From positions 40,421,691 to 40,485,690 of the forward strand of contig NC_134278.1 of NCBI RefSeq assembly GCF_949628215.1: DNA of 64,000 bases, read 5' to 3'. Shown in pieces: positions 54,101 through 64,000 of the stretch. How positions within the stretch are numbered: position 1 is the first letter of the stretch; every line of letters starts with the position of its first letter. This DNA is from Phalacrocorax aristotelis (taxonomy: Eukaryota; Chordata; Aves; Suliformes; Phalacrocoracidae). The translations under genes and the position numbers were made by a program. A model generated the notes under the pieces. That model was not told the DNA's origin and ran no database searches. It saw only the letters and a list, made by a program, of their open reading frames with translations.

Positions 54101-54825
54101 AGTAGTGCTGCTACAGAGAAGACATTAATAGTTGTACAAAAGGAGGCTTAACTACAGGAAGAACATTTATGTGCTCTAATGTTACACCTAGTTTTCCTTC
54201 AATGTAAGACCTTTCCTTTTTACAAGCTCCACTTGTAATTAACACAAAACTAAATTCTCTCTCTATAGCTGCATGTCAGGAAGGCAGCAAGAAAGGTATA
54301 GTGAACAGCAAGTAAAGAAAAGGTGGTGCTGTTTTATAAAATCTCAAAAAAATCCCTCTTTAATTACCTGTCTAACCAAAAAATGGGAAAAGGACATGAA
54401 AGTAAGTGCTTTCTTTTCTGCTGAGACTACAAAATTAGTATCTCTGTAGACTTTAAGCTTCTCTTAGCAGTGGGGAAAGGAACTCTCTCTTCATTGCCAC
54501 ATTGTATGTGTGTAGCAAAAGAAACACAGATTAAAGATTTGTGCTTCCGTAGACAGATCATTCTCTGCCTTAATTTCTGACAATTTTAGTGTGCAATACA
54601 ACATTTTGTGTGATCTGTGCTTACCATGACCTCTCCAGGAGGGGAAGATTTCTAGAACGGTGTCTCTATCACTACATGCCATAAAAAGTGTGCTCAGTTT
54701 CCTTTACTAAACTGTCCAGTGCTCGTTTTATTCGGGCTGTTTCTGAACTGGAACTCTTAGGCTTTATAAAGCCTAGCAAGCAGAAAACTGACCACGTGGC
54801 AAGGTTGACATGGGGAGGCTGTTAA
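18121..54825 (+). CDS. ORC3: ORC3, origin recognition complex subunit 3 (complete, 20 coding exons)
   Basis: ORC3 is a core subunit of the six-part origin recognition complex, which binds DNA replication origins in the nucleus and loads the MCM helicase with CDC6 and CDT1. The 20 exons listed below join to 2166 nt with stop, 721 residues, against about 711 in human, and every junction keeps phase. Residues 1-60 are a variable N-terminus with a basic cluster PKKRRVSKK. About 60-320 is the degenerate AAA+-like part: the position of the P-loop reads [12 protein letters not shown], so a working Walker A motif is absent, as is normal for ORC3. About 330-600 is the helical insertion region, which in other animals contacts ORC6. 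The C-terminal part, about 600-721, holds the winged-helix domain and ends ARLTWGGC. Identification rests on recalled similarity to human ORC3 in all exons. It shares a promoter with RARS2 and converges with AKIRIN2. Confidence 0.98.
18286..18310 (+). repeat. (GGGAC)5 tandem repeat, G-quadruplex candidate
   Basis: Five perfect GGGAC copies followed by GG, preceded by a long C tract (about 18263-18280) and GGGG. Four or more GGG runs with 2-nt loops meet the usual G-quadruplex pattern. Located in ORC3 intron 1 inside the CpG island, on the non-template strand, so it would be in the pre-mRNA. Confidence 0.85.
19434..19530 (-). mobile_element. CR1 LINE, very short 3' fragment
   Basis: Starts with TCATAGAATCATAGAATG (the CR1 terminal repeat read backwards) followed by GAGTTGGAAGGGACGCACAA and GTCCAACTCCTG. 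In ORC3 intron 1, antisense to ORC3. Confidence 0.85.
20142..20976 (-). mobile_element. CR1 LINE, 835-bp 3' part with a long remaining open frame
   Basis: The longest CR1 copy here, in ORC3 intron 1 and antisense to ORC3. Its 3' end is at 20142 (ATCATAGAATCA) and it is truncated at its 5' end near 20976. It covers the end of ORF2, including the usual CR1 C-terminal stretch with [18 protein letters not shown] and [11 protein letters not shown], then 3' UTR. The copy has kept about 200 codons open, so it is fairly young or lucky. No endonuclease or catalytic reverse transcriptase core remains, so it is inactive. Confidence 0.92.
20224..20835 (-). pseudogene. CR1 ORF2 C-terminal remnant
   Basis: An uninterrupted 203-codon frame within the truncated CR1 copy, matching the region after the reverse transcriptase core. 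It has no catalytic motif and no promoter of its own in view, so it is a remnant and not a functional gene. Confidence 0.85.
21784..21838 (+). CDS. ORC3: ORC3 coding exon 2
   Basis: 55 bp, acceptor TTCTCTAG after a T-rich tract, donor GTTAGT. Encodes [18 protein letters not shown] (residues 9-26) plus one base. The PKKRRV run looks like a classical nuclear localisation signal. Confidence 0.95.
22864..22868. repeat. Target site duplication, left copy
   Basis: TACCC directly before the LTR; the matching copy is at 23446-23450. Confidence 0.88.
22869..23445 (-). mobile_element. Solo LTR of an avian endogenous retrovirus (ERVL-like)
   Basis: A 577-bp element starting TGTTGTGG and ending CATGACA, flanked by a perfect 5-bp target duplication TACCC (22864-22868 and 23446-23450). 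Read on the minus strand it has a CRE-like TGATGTCA, a TATA-like GTATACTATC after CATGCCCA, and ATTAAACTG before a TCTTATCTCAACCCAC polyadenylation region, the layout of a widespread avian LTR family. No internal viral genes are attached, so it is a solo LTR left by recombination. It lies in ORC3 intron 2 and antisense to it. The 5-bp duplication fits an ERVL-type integrase. Confidence 0.9.
23446..23450. repeat. Target site duplication, right copy
   Basis: TACCC directly after the LTR; identical to the left copy, so the insertion ends are intact. Confidence 0.88.
25049..25146 (+). CDS. ORC3: ORC3 coding exon 3
   Basis: 98 bp, acceptor CTTTATAG, donor GTGAGT, residues 27-59. Contains [20 protein letters not shown] and then KSETE, matching the human EDSKLRFETYQLIWQQMKSE region. 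Confidence 0.95.
25147..29180 (+). other. ORC3: ORC3 intron 3
   Basis: 4.0 kb with one old CR1 fragment at 26768-26890. The stretches 26040-26640 and 27170-27620 are less AT-rich than their surroundings and show broken open frames on both strands; they may be decayed repeats, but I could not name a family. Confidence 0.7.
26768..26890 (-). mobile_element. Old CR1 LINE 3' fragment
   Basis: ATTCAGGTTGGAAGGACCTT, then CTGAACTCATGCTCAAAGC and a following GACCAGGTAG, follow the CR1 3' end read backwards, with many differences. In ORC3 intron 3, antisense to ORC3. Confidence 0.65.
29181..29325 (+). CDS. ORC3: ORC3 coding exon 4
   Basis: 145 bp, acceptor GTTTACAG, donor GTAATT, residues 60-108. 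Contains [20 protein letters not shown] and ends [11 protein letters not shown], the degenerate nucleotide-binding segment of the AAA+-like domain. Confidence 0.96.
30655..30759 (+). CDS. ORC3: ORC3 coding exon 5
   Basis: 105 bp, acceptor TTCTAG, donor GTAAAT, residues 108-143. Encodes [20 protein letters not shown] followed by [14 protein letters not shown], highly conserved with human. Confidence 0.97.
31531..31685 (+). CDS. ORC3: ORC3 coding exon 6
   Basis: 155 bp, acceptor TTGTGAAG (weak polypyrimidine tract), donor GTATGT, residues 143-194. Contains [20 protein letters not shown] and ends [11 protein letters not shown]. The coding match to human continues without a break across the weak acceptor. 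Confidence 0.93.
32631..32782 (+). CDS. ORC3: ORC3 coding exon 7
   Basis: 152 bp, acceptor ATGCATAG, donor GTAAAG, residues 195-245. A basic Ser/Lys-rich start, [18 protein letters not shown], is longer than the human equivalent; then [20 protein letters not shown], whose FKDME takes the place of a Walker B motif. Confidence 0.96.
34723..34786 (+). repeat. Diverged local repeat TTTGTTTTACAACAAAT
   Basis: Three related units, at about 34723-34740, 34741-34755 and 34772-34786, in ORC3 intron 7 just before exon 8. It appears to be a local duplication. Confidence 0.5.
34892..35051 (+). CDS. ORC3: ORC3 coding exon 8
   Basis: 160 bp, acceptor TGATCTAG, donor GTAATT, residues 245-298. Contains [20 protein letters not shown] and [18 protein letters not shown], the sensor-1-like part of the AAA+ fold. 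Confidence 0.97.
35862..35975 (+). CDS. ORC3: ORC3 coding exon 9
   Basis: 114 bp, exactly 38 codons, acceptor TCCCTTAG, donor GTACGT, residues 299-336. Contains [20 protein letters not shown] and [13 protein letters not shown]. Confidence 0.97.
37795..37928 (+). CDS. ORC3: ORC3 coding exon 10
   Basis: 134 bp, acceptor GTTTTCAG, donor GTAAAA, residues 337-381. Contains [15 protein letters not shown] and [13 protein letters not shown], near identical to human. Confidence 0.97.
38401..38464 (+). CDS. ORC3: ORC3 coding exon 11
   Basis: 64 bp, acceptor GCCATCAG, donor GTAAAA, residues 381-402. Encodes [20 protein letters not shown] plus K, matching human YVEKQASEKQVALL. Confidence 0.95.
41762..41878 (+). 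CDS. ORC3: ORC3 coding exon 12
   Basis: 117 bp, 39 codons, acceptor TCACTGTAG, donor GTGATG, residues 403-441. Contains [20 protein letters not shown] and [11 protein letters not shown]. Confidence 0.97.
42783..42862 (+). CDS. ORC3: ORC3 coding exon 13
   Basis: 80 bp, acceptor GCATAACAG, donor GTGATT, residues 442-468. Encodes [20 protein letters not shown] and then SSLQLA. Confidence 0.96.
44421..44487 (+). mobile_element. Short CR1 3' fragment
   Basis: GGTTGGGCTGGATGATCTCA, then CCTTTCTAACCTAAATGATTC, is the very end of a CR1 element in sense to ORC3, in intron 13. Confidence 0.7.
44997..45130 (+). CDS. ORC3: ORC3 coding exon 14
   Basis: 134 bp, acceptor CTTTTAG, donor GTGGGT, residues 468-513. 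Contains [20 protein letters not shown] and [15 protein letters not shown]. Confidence 0.95.
46840..46925 (+). CDS. ORC3: ORC3 coding exon 15 (three possible in-phase acceptors)
   Basis: 86 bp if the first acceptor is used, donor GTTAGG, residues 513-541. Contains [20 protein letters not shown] and YHLQK. The start is ambiguous: TAG-TAG-CAG gives acceptors ending at 46839, 46842 and 46845, all keeping the frame and changing the product by one or two residues in a poorly conserved linker. Confidence 0.88.
47401..47498 (+). CDS. ORC3: ORC3 coding exon 16
   Basis: 98 bp, acceptor TATTTTAAAG, donor GTGAGC, residues 542-574. Contains [20 protein letters not shown] and [10 protein letters not shown], a charged helical stretch conserved with human. 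Confidence 0.96.
48403..48544 (+). CDS. ORC3: ORC3 coding exon 17
   Basis: 142 bp, acceptor CTTTTTCAG, donor GTAAGG, residues 574-621. Contains [20 protein letters not shown] and [17 protein letters not shown], the most conserved block of ORC3. Confidence 0.98.
52212..52328 (+). CDS. ORC3: ORC3 coding exon 18
   Basis: 117 bp, 39 codons, acceptor TTTTATCAG after a T tract, donor GTACGT, residues 622-660. Contains [20 protein letters not shown] followed by VDWLE. Confidence 0.97.
53440..53519 (+). CDS. ORC3: ORC3 coding exon 19 (followed by a U12-type donor)
   Basis: 80 bp, acceptor CTTTCTAG, residues 661-687. Encodes [20 protein letters not shown] and QVDDII plus the first two bases of a His codon. 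Ending the exon at CA leaves an intron that starts GTATCCTTT; reading through to CAG would leave no GT donor and break the frame. Confidence 0.95.
53520..54719 (+). other. ORC3: U12-type (minor spliceosome) intron of ORC3
   Basis: The donor GTATCCTTT at 53520-53528 is a full match to the U12-type GT-AG consensus. Near the 3' end TTCCTTTAC at 54699-54707 matches the U12 branch-site consensus except for one base, with the likely branch A at 54706, 13 nt before the end of the AG. There is no long polypyrimidine tract next to the AG, again typical of U12 introns. All other junctions in the window look U2-type. Confidence 0.88.
54720..54825 (+). CDS. ORC3: ORC3 coding exon 20 and stop
   Basis: 106 bp after acceptor TGTCCAG, residues 687-721. 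Encodes [20 protein letters not shown] and [14 protein letters not shown], then TAA at 54823-54825. The C-terminus matches human ORC3 almost exactly. Confidence 0.97.
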
Positions 54826-54842
54826 TGTGCCACCGAGATCTT

Positions 54843-54848
54843 AATAAA
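54843..54848 (+). terminator. ORC3: Likely ORC3 polyadenylation signal
   Basis: AATAAA begins only 17 nt after the stop codon and is followed by a GT-rich stretch (TGTGCAATGGTTGCGTT) some 20 nt later, suggesting cleavage near 54866 and a very short 3' UTR. A second overlapping pair, AATAAATAAA at 55261-55270, could serve a longer form. Confidence 0.6.
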
Positions 54849-54865
54849 CCTGTTCTTTCTACCAC

Positions 54866-57800
54866 TGTGCAATGGTTGCGTTCCCACTAAGCTAGTCCTT
54901 GCTAACTTCAACTGAATATGCAAAGTCAATGATGACTGAATGCTGAGATACATTCTGAGTGCCTGGATTGACTTGAATAGCCAGGCTGGTTTTTAATACT
55001 CGGCCTCCCTGTGTAATGTACTGCTCCATTAATGCTCACGTTCCAAATACTGTGTTGTTATGCCAGTTTTAATCATCTTTGATGTGTGATATTTAACACT
55101 ATACTGATATAATTCAGCCTAGCAAGCCAAAAGGACAACATTGGCTGTGTAAGCTACAGAAGTGATGAAGCCGTGTTAATATTAACTTGCTTATAAGCTG
55201 ACAGCATTTGAGTCATCATTATGAAATGTCTTCCAAATCCTTGAACTAGAGATATAAAAAAATAAATAAAACCAGTATGTAAAAAAAAGACCGTAAGCTT
55301 CCCCATTCAGCGTCTGCTGCATGTTCTTCAAACGAGAACTGGTCAGAACTCCCCAAAAACTCCTTCATGAGGAAGAAAAAGGGCCAGTGTTAATTCTGAG
55401 GATACAGATTTCTGCTCTTTTGCTCTTCTCAGAGTGAACTGTTTACATCGTTCCCTTGTTCTAATGCAGTTGATTAGCATGAGCTGACTTTTGCTGTCAA
55501 GGGAACTTGTGTCAGCATTGACTAAATGAGAGCTTGTGCACATTGGAGGGAGGTAGTAAAATCCACCCCTGAAGTACGCACTGTAACTTTTCTCTTTGCT
55601 GAGTATTTGTACTGTACACAAGCAAAGGAAACAGCTCTATGAAAGTAACAACTACTGGCTGAGAGTGTTAAAGCACTGCTTATCTGACAGAGCTTCAGTC
55701 AAAGAGCCGTCAGGCCCGCTTGGCCCTGTGCAGCGAGCAAGCCCAGGATGCACTCTCTGAGCTCCTGCCAGCACAGAGCAACGCCTACACCCTCATACAG
55801 GTTACCTGTTCCCTACTGGAATGGCTCACAGCTGCTTCTCATTTGGTCACGACAGACCAAAGAGCTGCTATTCTCTGCCTAGAGTCATTCAGAGATCAGA
55901 GCCTGATACTGTAACAAAAGGCACAAATAAAATACTGTGCCGAAGATCTAGAAAGAAACACGGTCGTTGCTGGAGTTCTGGTCCCCAAGGAAGCTGAAGT
56001 AGTTAAGAAAAACCTACACCTGATTCTGGGTATCAGAGTAACATGGGTATGTCCTAACCAGCCCCATCTTTCTTCTTTGGCACTCAAAACCTACACTGCA
56101 GATCTTACTGCATTATGCTTCAACTTCCCTCAGACTCAGTTTGGTGAGCAAACGTATTTATGCTGATGTCAGTGTCCCACATTTTCCAGCCCTGGGAAAA
56201 GCCTTAGAAACCCAGAGGGGAAAGCTGTGTTTCCCTCCGGAGCAGCATGCACATCTGCCATACATCGATAAACCGGCCCCACAGCTGCGACACATGCATT
56301 ACAGCATTATGGGTGGAGACTACAGGTCAATCTTATCACCTGGAAAAGGGGTGCAAAGTTAAAGTGTTTAGACTTTGCCCCTCCCAGCCTACTTAAAAAA
56401 TGAAAGATTACTTAAGTTTATTGTAGAAGACTATTTACCTACAAAAACCTCCCAGACTTCCTCAGCTGAGCATGAGAGAACTAGACTTCACTTTCTTTCT
56501 ATTTGAGGCATTTAAGTGCTGCTCTTAGTGCATGTGTTCAGCCACCACTAGAATCCCAATGCTCCCACTTGGCTGCACTGGCACTTCAGCCGACTCCAAA
56601 CAACTGAAAATGATAGCCTGGAGCCCTGAAGATGGAATCACTTGCATAAACCAGGTCTGTACTAGGAGGGGGGCGTCCTCTTACAAGAACCTCTAGCTTA
56701 CCAGGCTGTTTACCCAGTAATGCGTGTAAGATGGGTTAGGCTTGTTTTAAATACCCTCAGAGAGGGCAGGAGTAACCTATTCCCCAATTGCAGAGACACA
56801 GCACCACTTCTCCTGCTGTACTTAGCAGGAAGGCCTGGTTCTAAGTGTTGCCAGGCAAATCAAGAGGCTGAGGAAGAGGAGTTTATCAGCCTTTATACTG
56901 CCTAAACATACCATGTGGGAAATGTTAACAGTGAAAAACTCGGAGCAAGAATTTTTAGGACCTCAGTCAAGCAGCTGCGAAAATTCCTCTCTTCCACCAA
57001 GACATGGGTAAGCAAATCCCACTGTTCTGCACTCCAGAGATGCCAAGCCAGGGCACCTACATCATAGTGGTCTTTATACATGAGGCTTCCCAGCAGCAGA
57101 GAAGAAAGTGAGGTATTTCCGTAGGAGGGGGAATGCTGAATAGCCCTCCTCTATCCTGAACCTCACCTATTAATCCTGCAAATACACTTGACAAATGCAA
57201 GGGAGCAGCAAAACAGCCAAACGTCTGGTCTGCAAGCCAAGTGCTGTGCACAGCCGTCCCCTGCCACCTGCCTGCAGCCTCCCTGCCCCTAACCTCATCC
57301 AGTGCAAGATAAGCCCACACTGTCCAACTTTCACATCTTTTGAGGGCAAAATATTTGGAAATAAAGAGAATCAAGCCTCAACAGCGTGTGGCTTTTAATG
57401 CCCATATGTGCAGACAACATGACAGTAAAACAGAAAAATTACTAGGTAACGGCTGTTTCTTCCCTTTAACTAAAAAAACCCTAAATTTTGAAGCTTAAAA
57501 ACACGTTTGCTATGCTATACAGTTTCTCAGGATCAAATCATTAATTCAGTACCTGGCACTTCAGACTCTAAAATGTATAAAGGGGAAATACTTGACTAAA
57601 ATTATGTTGGAAGTGCAATTTCATTTTCTTCAGCAAGGAGAGTAGGAAGGATGGACAGTTAAAAGCACAAACAAAACTGGTCATAAATTTATCTAGTTTG
57701 CCTTTTCTTCAGAGGCTGGACTTAGTAGTCGGAGTCCTAGCTGCCTGGAAAGAGCTTAACATTGCTACATTCTGAACCAACATCTGTAACAGCAGAGACA

Positions 57801-60757
57801 CTGCAGCTATGAAAAAGCACCTTGTGCTTTTTCTTTTTTCATTAAATTATGATGCTAGGGCTCTAGTATCACCAGGCTTTCTGTTTGCAGGTAACCTAGC
57901 TACGTAGTATGAATTCTGTATTTGGCTCCTCTCGTATATTTTACTACTTTCTGTTGTAAATATTCCAAACTCACCCTCACATATCTTAGCTGAAATACAC
58001 ACACAGGAGATTTCAACTGCAAATATATAGGCAACTTTATGCTAGTACCTGCAACTGTCTGCACAGCAATAACATGTTCTGCAGATACTCCAGGAAACCT
58101 TTTCTGCCTGAAGTACTCACTGAAGGCAAACGGGGGGAAAAAAAAAACCAAAAACAAAAGAAAGCCAATGTTTGTATTGTGGTATTGGCTCTGAAATGGT
58201 AACAAGTAAAGCCTCACCTCTGAACCGGTAATTGTGTTGTACTCTTCAATAGCCGCAGCTTTCAACTAAACTCCTGCCAAAAATCAGGCCTGAAAGTAAA
58301 TTAACTCTTGTTTGAACAGTTTACCATTTTTCTGTACTGTTATAGATGCTGTTCTTTGATACCTCCTTACATTAATGCACTACTGGTTCCAAACACAAAC
58401 TGGGTAATTTTTCTTTTATCTTGGAACCTACAACAGCAGTAAAATATAATAAGCCTGTGAACGCCAAACATTCATCGTCTCATCTTTCATCTCGGAGAAC
58501 TGCTTCCAATACAAAGTTCACGAGCACTGGTTCACAACAAGAGCACAACCTCTTAATATTTTACCAGTCTTGTTTTTTTCCTCCCCACTGTGGAATCATA
58601 GCGCTAAATCCTTCCCAATTCGCAACTCATGAATGACAAGAGCTTTCAGCAAAACAGTTTCTAACCAGAATCTGCTAATGGTCTTGCTGTTCAAGCATAT
58701 ACGGGCAGATCTCAAGCATCAGCACACAAGATTGCTTGAATCTCCTTCCTTTTCAACCTCGAAAAATGCTGAATAATCTTATGGTTATATGCTTTCACAT
58801 CTAGACACAAAAATCAACACACAGTCAGGATGTACATACTGCCTTTCAAGGATACAGTAACTGAGATCTGCCTGAAAAGAATTTACACATAACTACCTTA
58901 ACACCAGTTAACCAAGACCTTTGGTTTCACTCTGTTTAGTTGCAATTAACTGTCCTCAGCTTGCTTTGCTTTTGGATAGGCTGCAGTTACATACAAATTG
59001 CAAAAACATTCTAAATATGCCCACCACAAAATGCCATGCCAAGAGTTCAGTAGTTATTGAATCTTGCCCATTTGTACTTGACTTGAAAGCCTTGGAAAAG
59101 GCTCTCCAAAGCAGCTCTGTTTTTAAGCACCAGCCTGCTCTCACAGCACCCCAATTTTCCTAATCATTTCAACAGTAATCAAGCAGCCAACAATTTCCTG
59201 CTAAAAAATAAGTCACCTGTTAGAACAAGCCTTTCATGTGAAATTCGTGACATCAGATATTAGCACTGAAATTAGGAAAAGCAGCCAGTTTGAAGTCCAA
59301 GACAGAACAAGCAGGTTAAATAAAAAAAAAATGAAGAATTTAAGAATGCAACCTTGTTTTCAAAACGGGCACAAATTAAGCATACCACAGCTGTGACGCA
59401 TAAGCACCTATGGTGGCATTATGTTTAATCATCCAGACGGCCGCTTATTATGCATTAATTTGGAGCAACACGGGAGTGGCTGGGTGCTAACATGACATCA
59501 CTTCTTATTTACAATAGCTCTTAATATCCTAGAAGAGAAGATAAGCTGAGGCGCAGAGATGATCACAATGGTTGGTAACTCTACTCCTATCTCACATTAT
59601 CAGGTAGGCATACACACATTTCTATCAAGTCAGAACAAGGATCTTCTGGAGCACAGGAGACAGAGGAAATGTGTCAGGATGCTGGAATTTGGGTAGTGGT
59701 CCACCTAGAAGCAGTGGTTTTCCTACCCTGGGCAAATTAACAACAAAAGCAGGTCAAAAAATGCAGAGCAGGAAGGAGAGGGACTGAGAACCCTGAAGCA
59801 GACAATGGAAATGACAGCCCTTGACAGTTTTGTTTTTATCTTCAGAAGACCCAAGAGGGGAGTCTAGCAGAGATTTCCCACTTCTGAGATTCTGAAAATA
59901 TAGTAAAAGAATCCAAATATTTGGGTAAGATAGGTTTCAGGACAGTGAGCAGAAAATACTCCGATACTGTGGCCATGTGCCTAATTCTGAACCTGTAATC
60001 TCACTACTGAGCGAACAAAAGTTCACTAAAAACTAGAGCTCATCACATGGCTTCTCTGAAATCGTAAGCATCCGCACGAGGCACTTAATGCATGTATCTA
60101 CTAGGTGAAGTTTCCATTATATTTCAACCAAAGCTGTTCCATTGATTTGAAATGGCACAAAGATCTGTTACACAATAGACTTCCACTTAACCAGAAGCTG
60201 ATAGTAAGTTGGAGAAGACAACAGTTTATAATCAATCAAAGGATTACTCTGAAACTACTTTAAAGTCCCCTAAGCAGATAAGCCAAGTCATTTGGTAAGC
60301 AACACTTCTATGCCACAGCATACAGATCCGGACTTGCCGTGTAGTAACTTTTCCATAATCCACACCAAGACTCAGAACTGCACAGCCAGCAGCAGTCAGC
60401 ACTGATAGAGCAGTCTGGAAGCAGCTGAGTGCATCCAACAACAAACTCCTTGACCCTGAACACAGAGTACACACCTTTAGCTCTTCCAATACCTACATAG
60501 TTCCAGCTTGTGGTGCAAGCACCTGCTCTATCTTACAAACAGATTTCCTTTGATGTGTCATTCCAATCTGAAGGAAGATGAGCACAGCTGTTTGAGTCAG
60601 CTGCAGCACCTTAAATCAACAGTTTCTTGTCAGTTCCATAACATGCATGCTTCCACAAGAGGAAACGATACAGCCAGTCTAAGGAAGATTTTCATCCACC
60701 TCCTTCTCCTGATCTCAAATTCTGACCCACCCACTATTGCTAGTAAATGAACTTTTC
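54866..60757. other. Region between convergent ORC3 and AKIRIN2
   Basis: About 5.9 kb with no gene I can name. It includes AATAAATAAA at 55261-55270, an exon-like open stretch at 55691-55800, an open frame at 56141-56362, and an AT-rich homeobox-type motif cluster near 59440-59465. No CR1 or LTR sequence is visible, which is unusual compared with the ORC3 introns. Confidence 0.7.
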
Positions 60758-61500
60758 ATTTAAACACTCAGATTTAAGTTTATTCATACACAGCAAAAGT
60801 TCCACCTGCATATTAAAAACAAACAGATTAGAAGTAAATGTTTTATTCTTCCAACTAAATTCCAGTACTACAAGGGCAGTAAAACAATGATACACTGAAA
60901 AATTGCAGCAATAAACATTTGTTAAAGACTGATAGAATAAATAAAAACTACAAAAATGAGAAATCATATAAACCCATTCTTAACCCCAAAAAAAGTCATG
61001 GAATACAGAAATGCCCTCCTTCACTATTTCACAGGCAGTACTGTGGGCTATTTGCTTAAAATTGTCCTGGGATTACATTCTAACTTAACTGTGATTACAG
61101 CCTTGTTGTAGTGCACAGTTATGAAAACCACACTAACTTCAGTCAGAAGTGTCATTCTACATTTTTATTTACACAACCAGTGAAGGGCAACTTCTAGAAC
61201 ACCAGCTTTAATCCTTTACTTTTTCAAACTTATTAACATAAGAAGCCAAATTGGTAATGATACAGCAAATGAGGCCACTGGTATTATAACAGGTAGCAAA
61301 GGTCCACATCCAGGTGGTACTGACATCAGGGAGCACTCCAAAACCAGTTGCTGCATAAGAGTGGTTGCCACTGACAAAAGCTTGAAATAACCTGTGTTCA
61401 CAGGGGGAAAAAATACGGCATTGCTGCAAGTCTTTACTGGGACAGCTTGCAACAATAAAACAGGATGTATAGGGCAGCCCACATATGCAGAAAGTGTGAT

Positions 61501-61511
<11 letters not shown>
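60758..61511 (-). other. AKIRIN2: AKIRIN2 last exon with 3' UTR
   Basis: The exon opens after a long pyrimidine-rich tract and CCAG (61512-61515), codes for the end of Tyr plus Val-Ser, and stops at TGA 61501-61503. The rest is 3' UTR of about 740 nt if the last signal is used. On the minus strand AATAAA occurs at 61164-61169, 60842-60847 and 60779-60784; the last is followed by a GT-rich GTGGGTGGGTC and is the best candidate end. The 3' end is estimated. Confidence 0.7.
60779..60784 (-). terminator. AKIRIN2: Candidate distal AKIRIN2 polyadenylation signal
   Basis: AATAAA on the minus strand with a downstream GT-rich element about 35-50 nt further on. Upstream alternatives at 60842-60847 and 61164-61169 would shorten the UTR. 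Confidence 0.55.

Positions 61512-64000
<2,489 letters not shown>

Overview
The window is vertebrate nuclear DNA, most likely from a bird of the Neoaves. The evidence is several truncated CR1 (chicken repeat 1) LINE copies, a solo LTR of an avian endogenous retrovirus family, short introns, a CpG-island promoter, and three recognisable genes in the order known from human 6q15: RARS2, ORC3, AKIRIN2. Nothing prokaryotic is present. Most open frames here are chance reading of intron sequence; the real coding sequence is small, spliced exons.

Region by region. (1) 1-17851, minus strand: the 5' part of RARS2 (mitochondrial arginyl-tRNA synthetase), eight coding exons giving about 206 residues including an exact HIGH signature; the remaining exons lie beyond the left edge. 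(2) 17340-18560: a CpG island with the shared divergent promoter; the RARS2 and ORC3 start codons are only 269 bp apart. (3) 18121-54825, plus strand: the complete ORC3 gene, 20 coding exons, 2166 nt including stop, 721 residues, every exon junction in phase. Its last intron is U12-type. Introns 1 to 3 carry antisense CR1 copies and an antisense solo LTR with an intact 5-bp target duplication. (4) About 54866-60758: a 6-kb region between two converging genes, with no recognised gene. (5) 60758-64000, minus strand: the 3' end of AKIRIN2, namely the penultimate coding exon, an 11-nt coding stub in the last exon, and the 3' UTR.

Functional links are loose: ORC3 is a DNA replication licensing factor, RARS2 charges mitochondrial tRNA-Arg, and AKIRIN2 carries proteasomes into the nucleus. 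Only RARS2 and ORC3 share regulatory DNA. I found no convincing new biological system. The points most worth a second look are the U12 intron of ORC3, the triple NAG acceptor of ORC3 exon 15, the AKIRIN2 C-terminal motif split by its last intron, and an exon-like open stretch near 55.7 kb.
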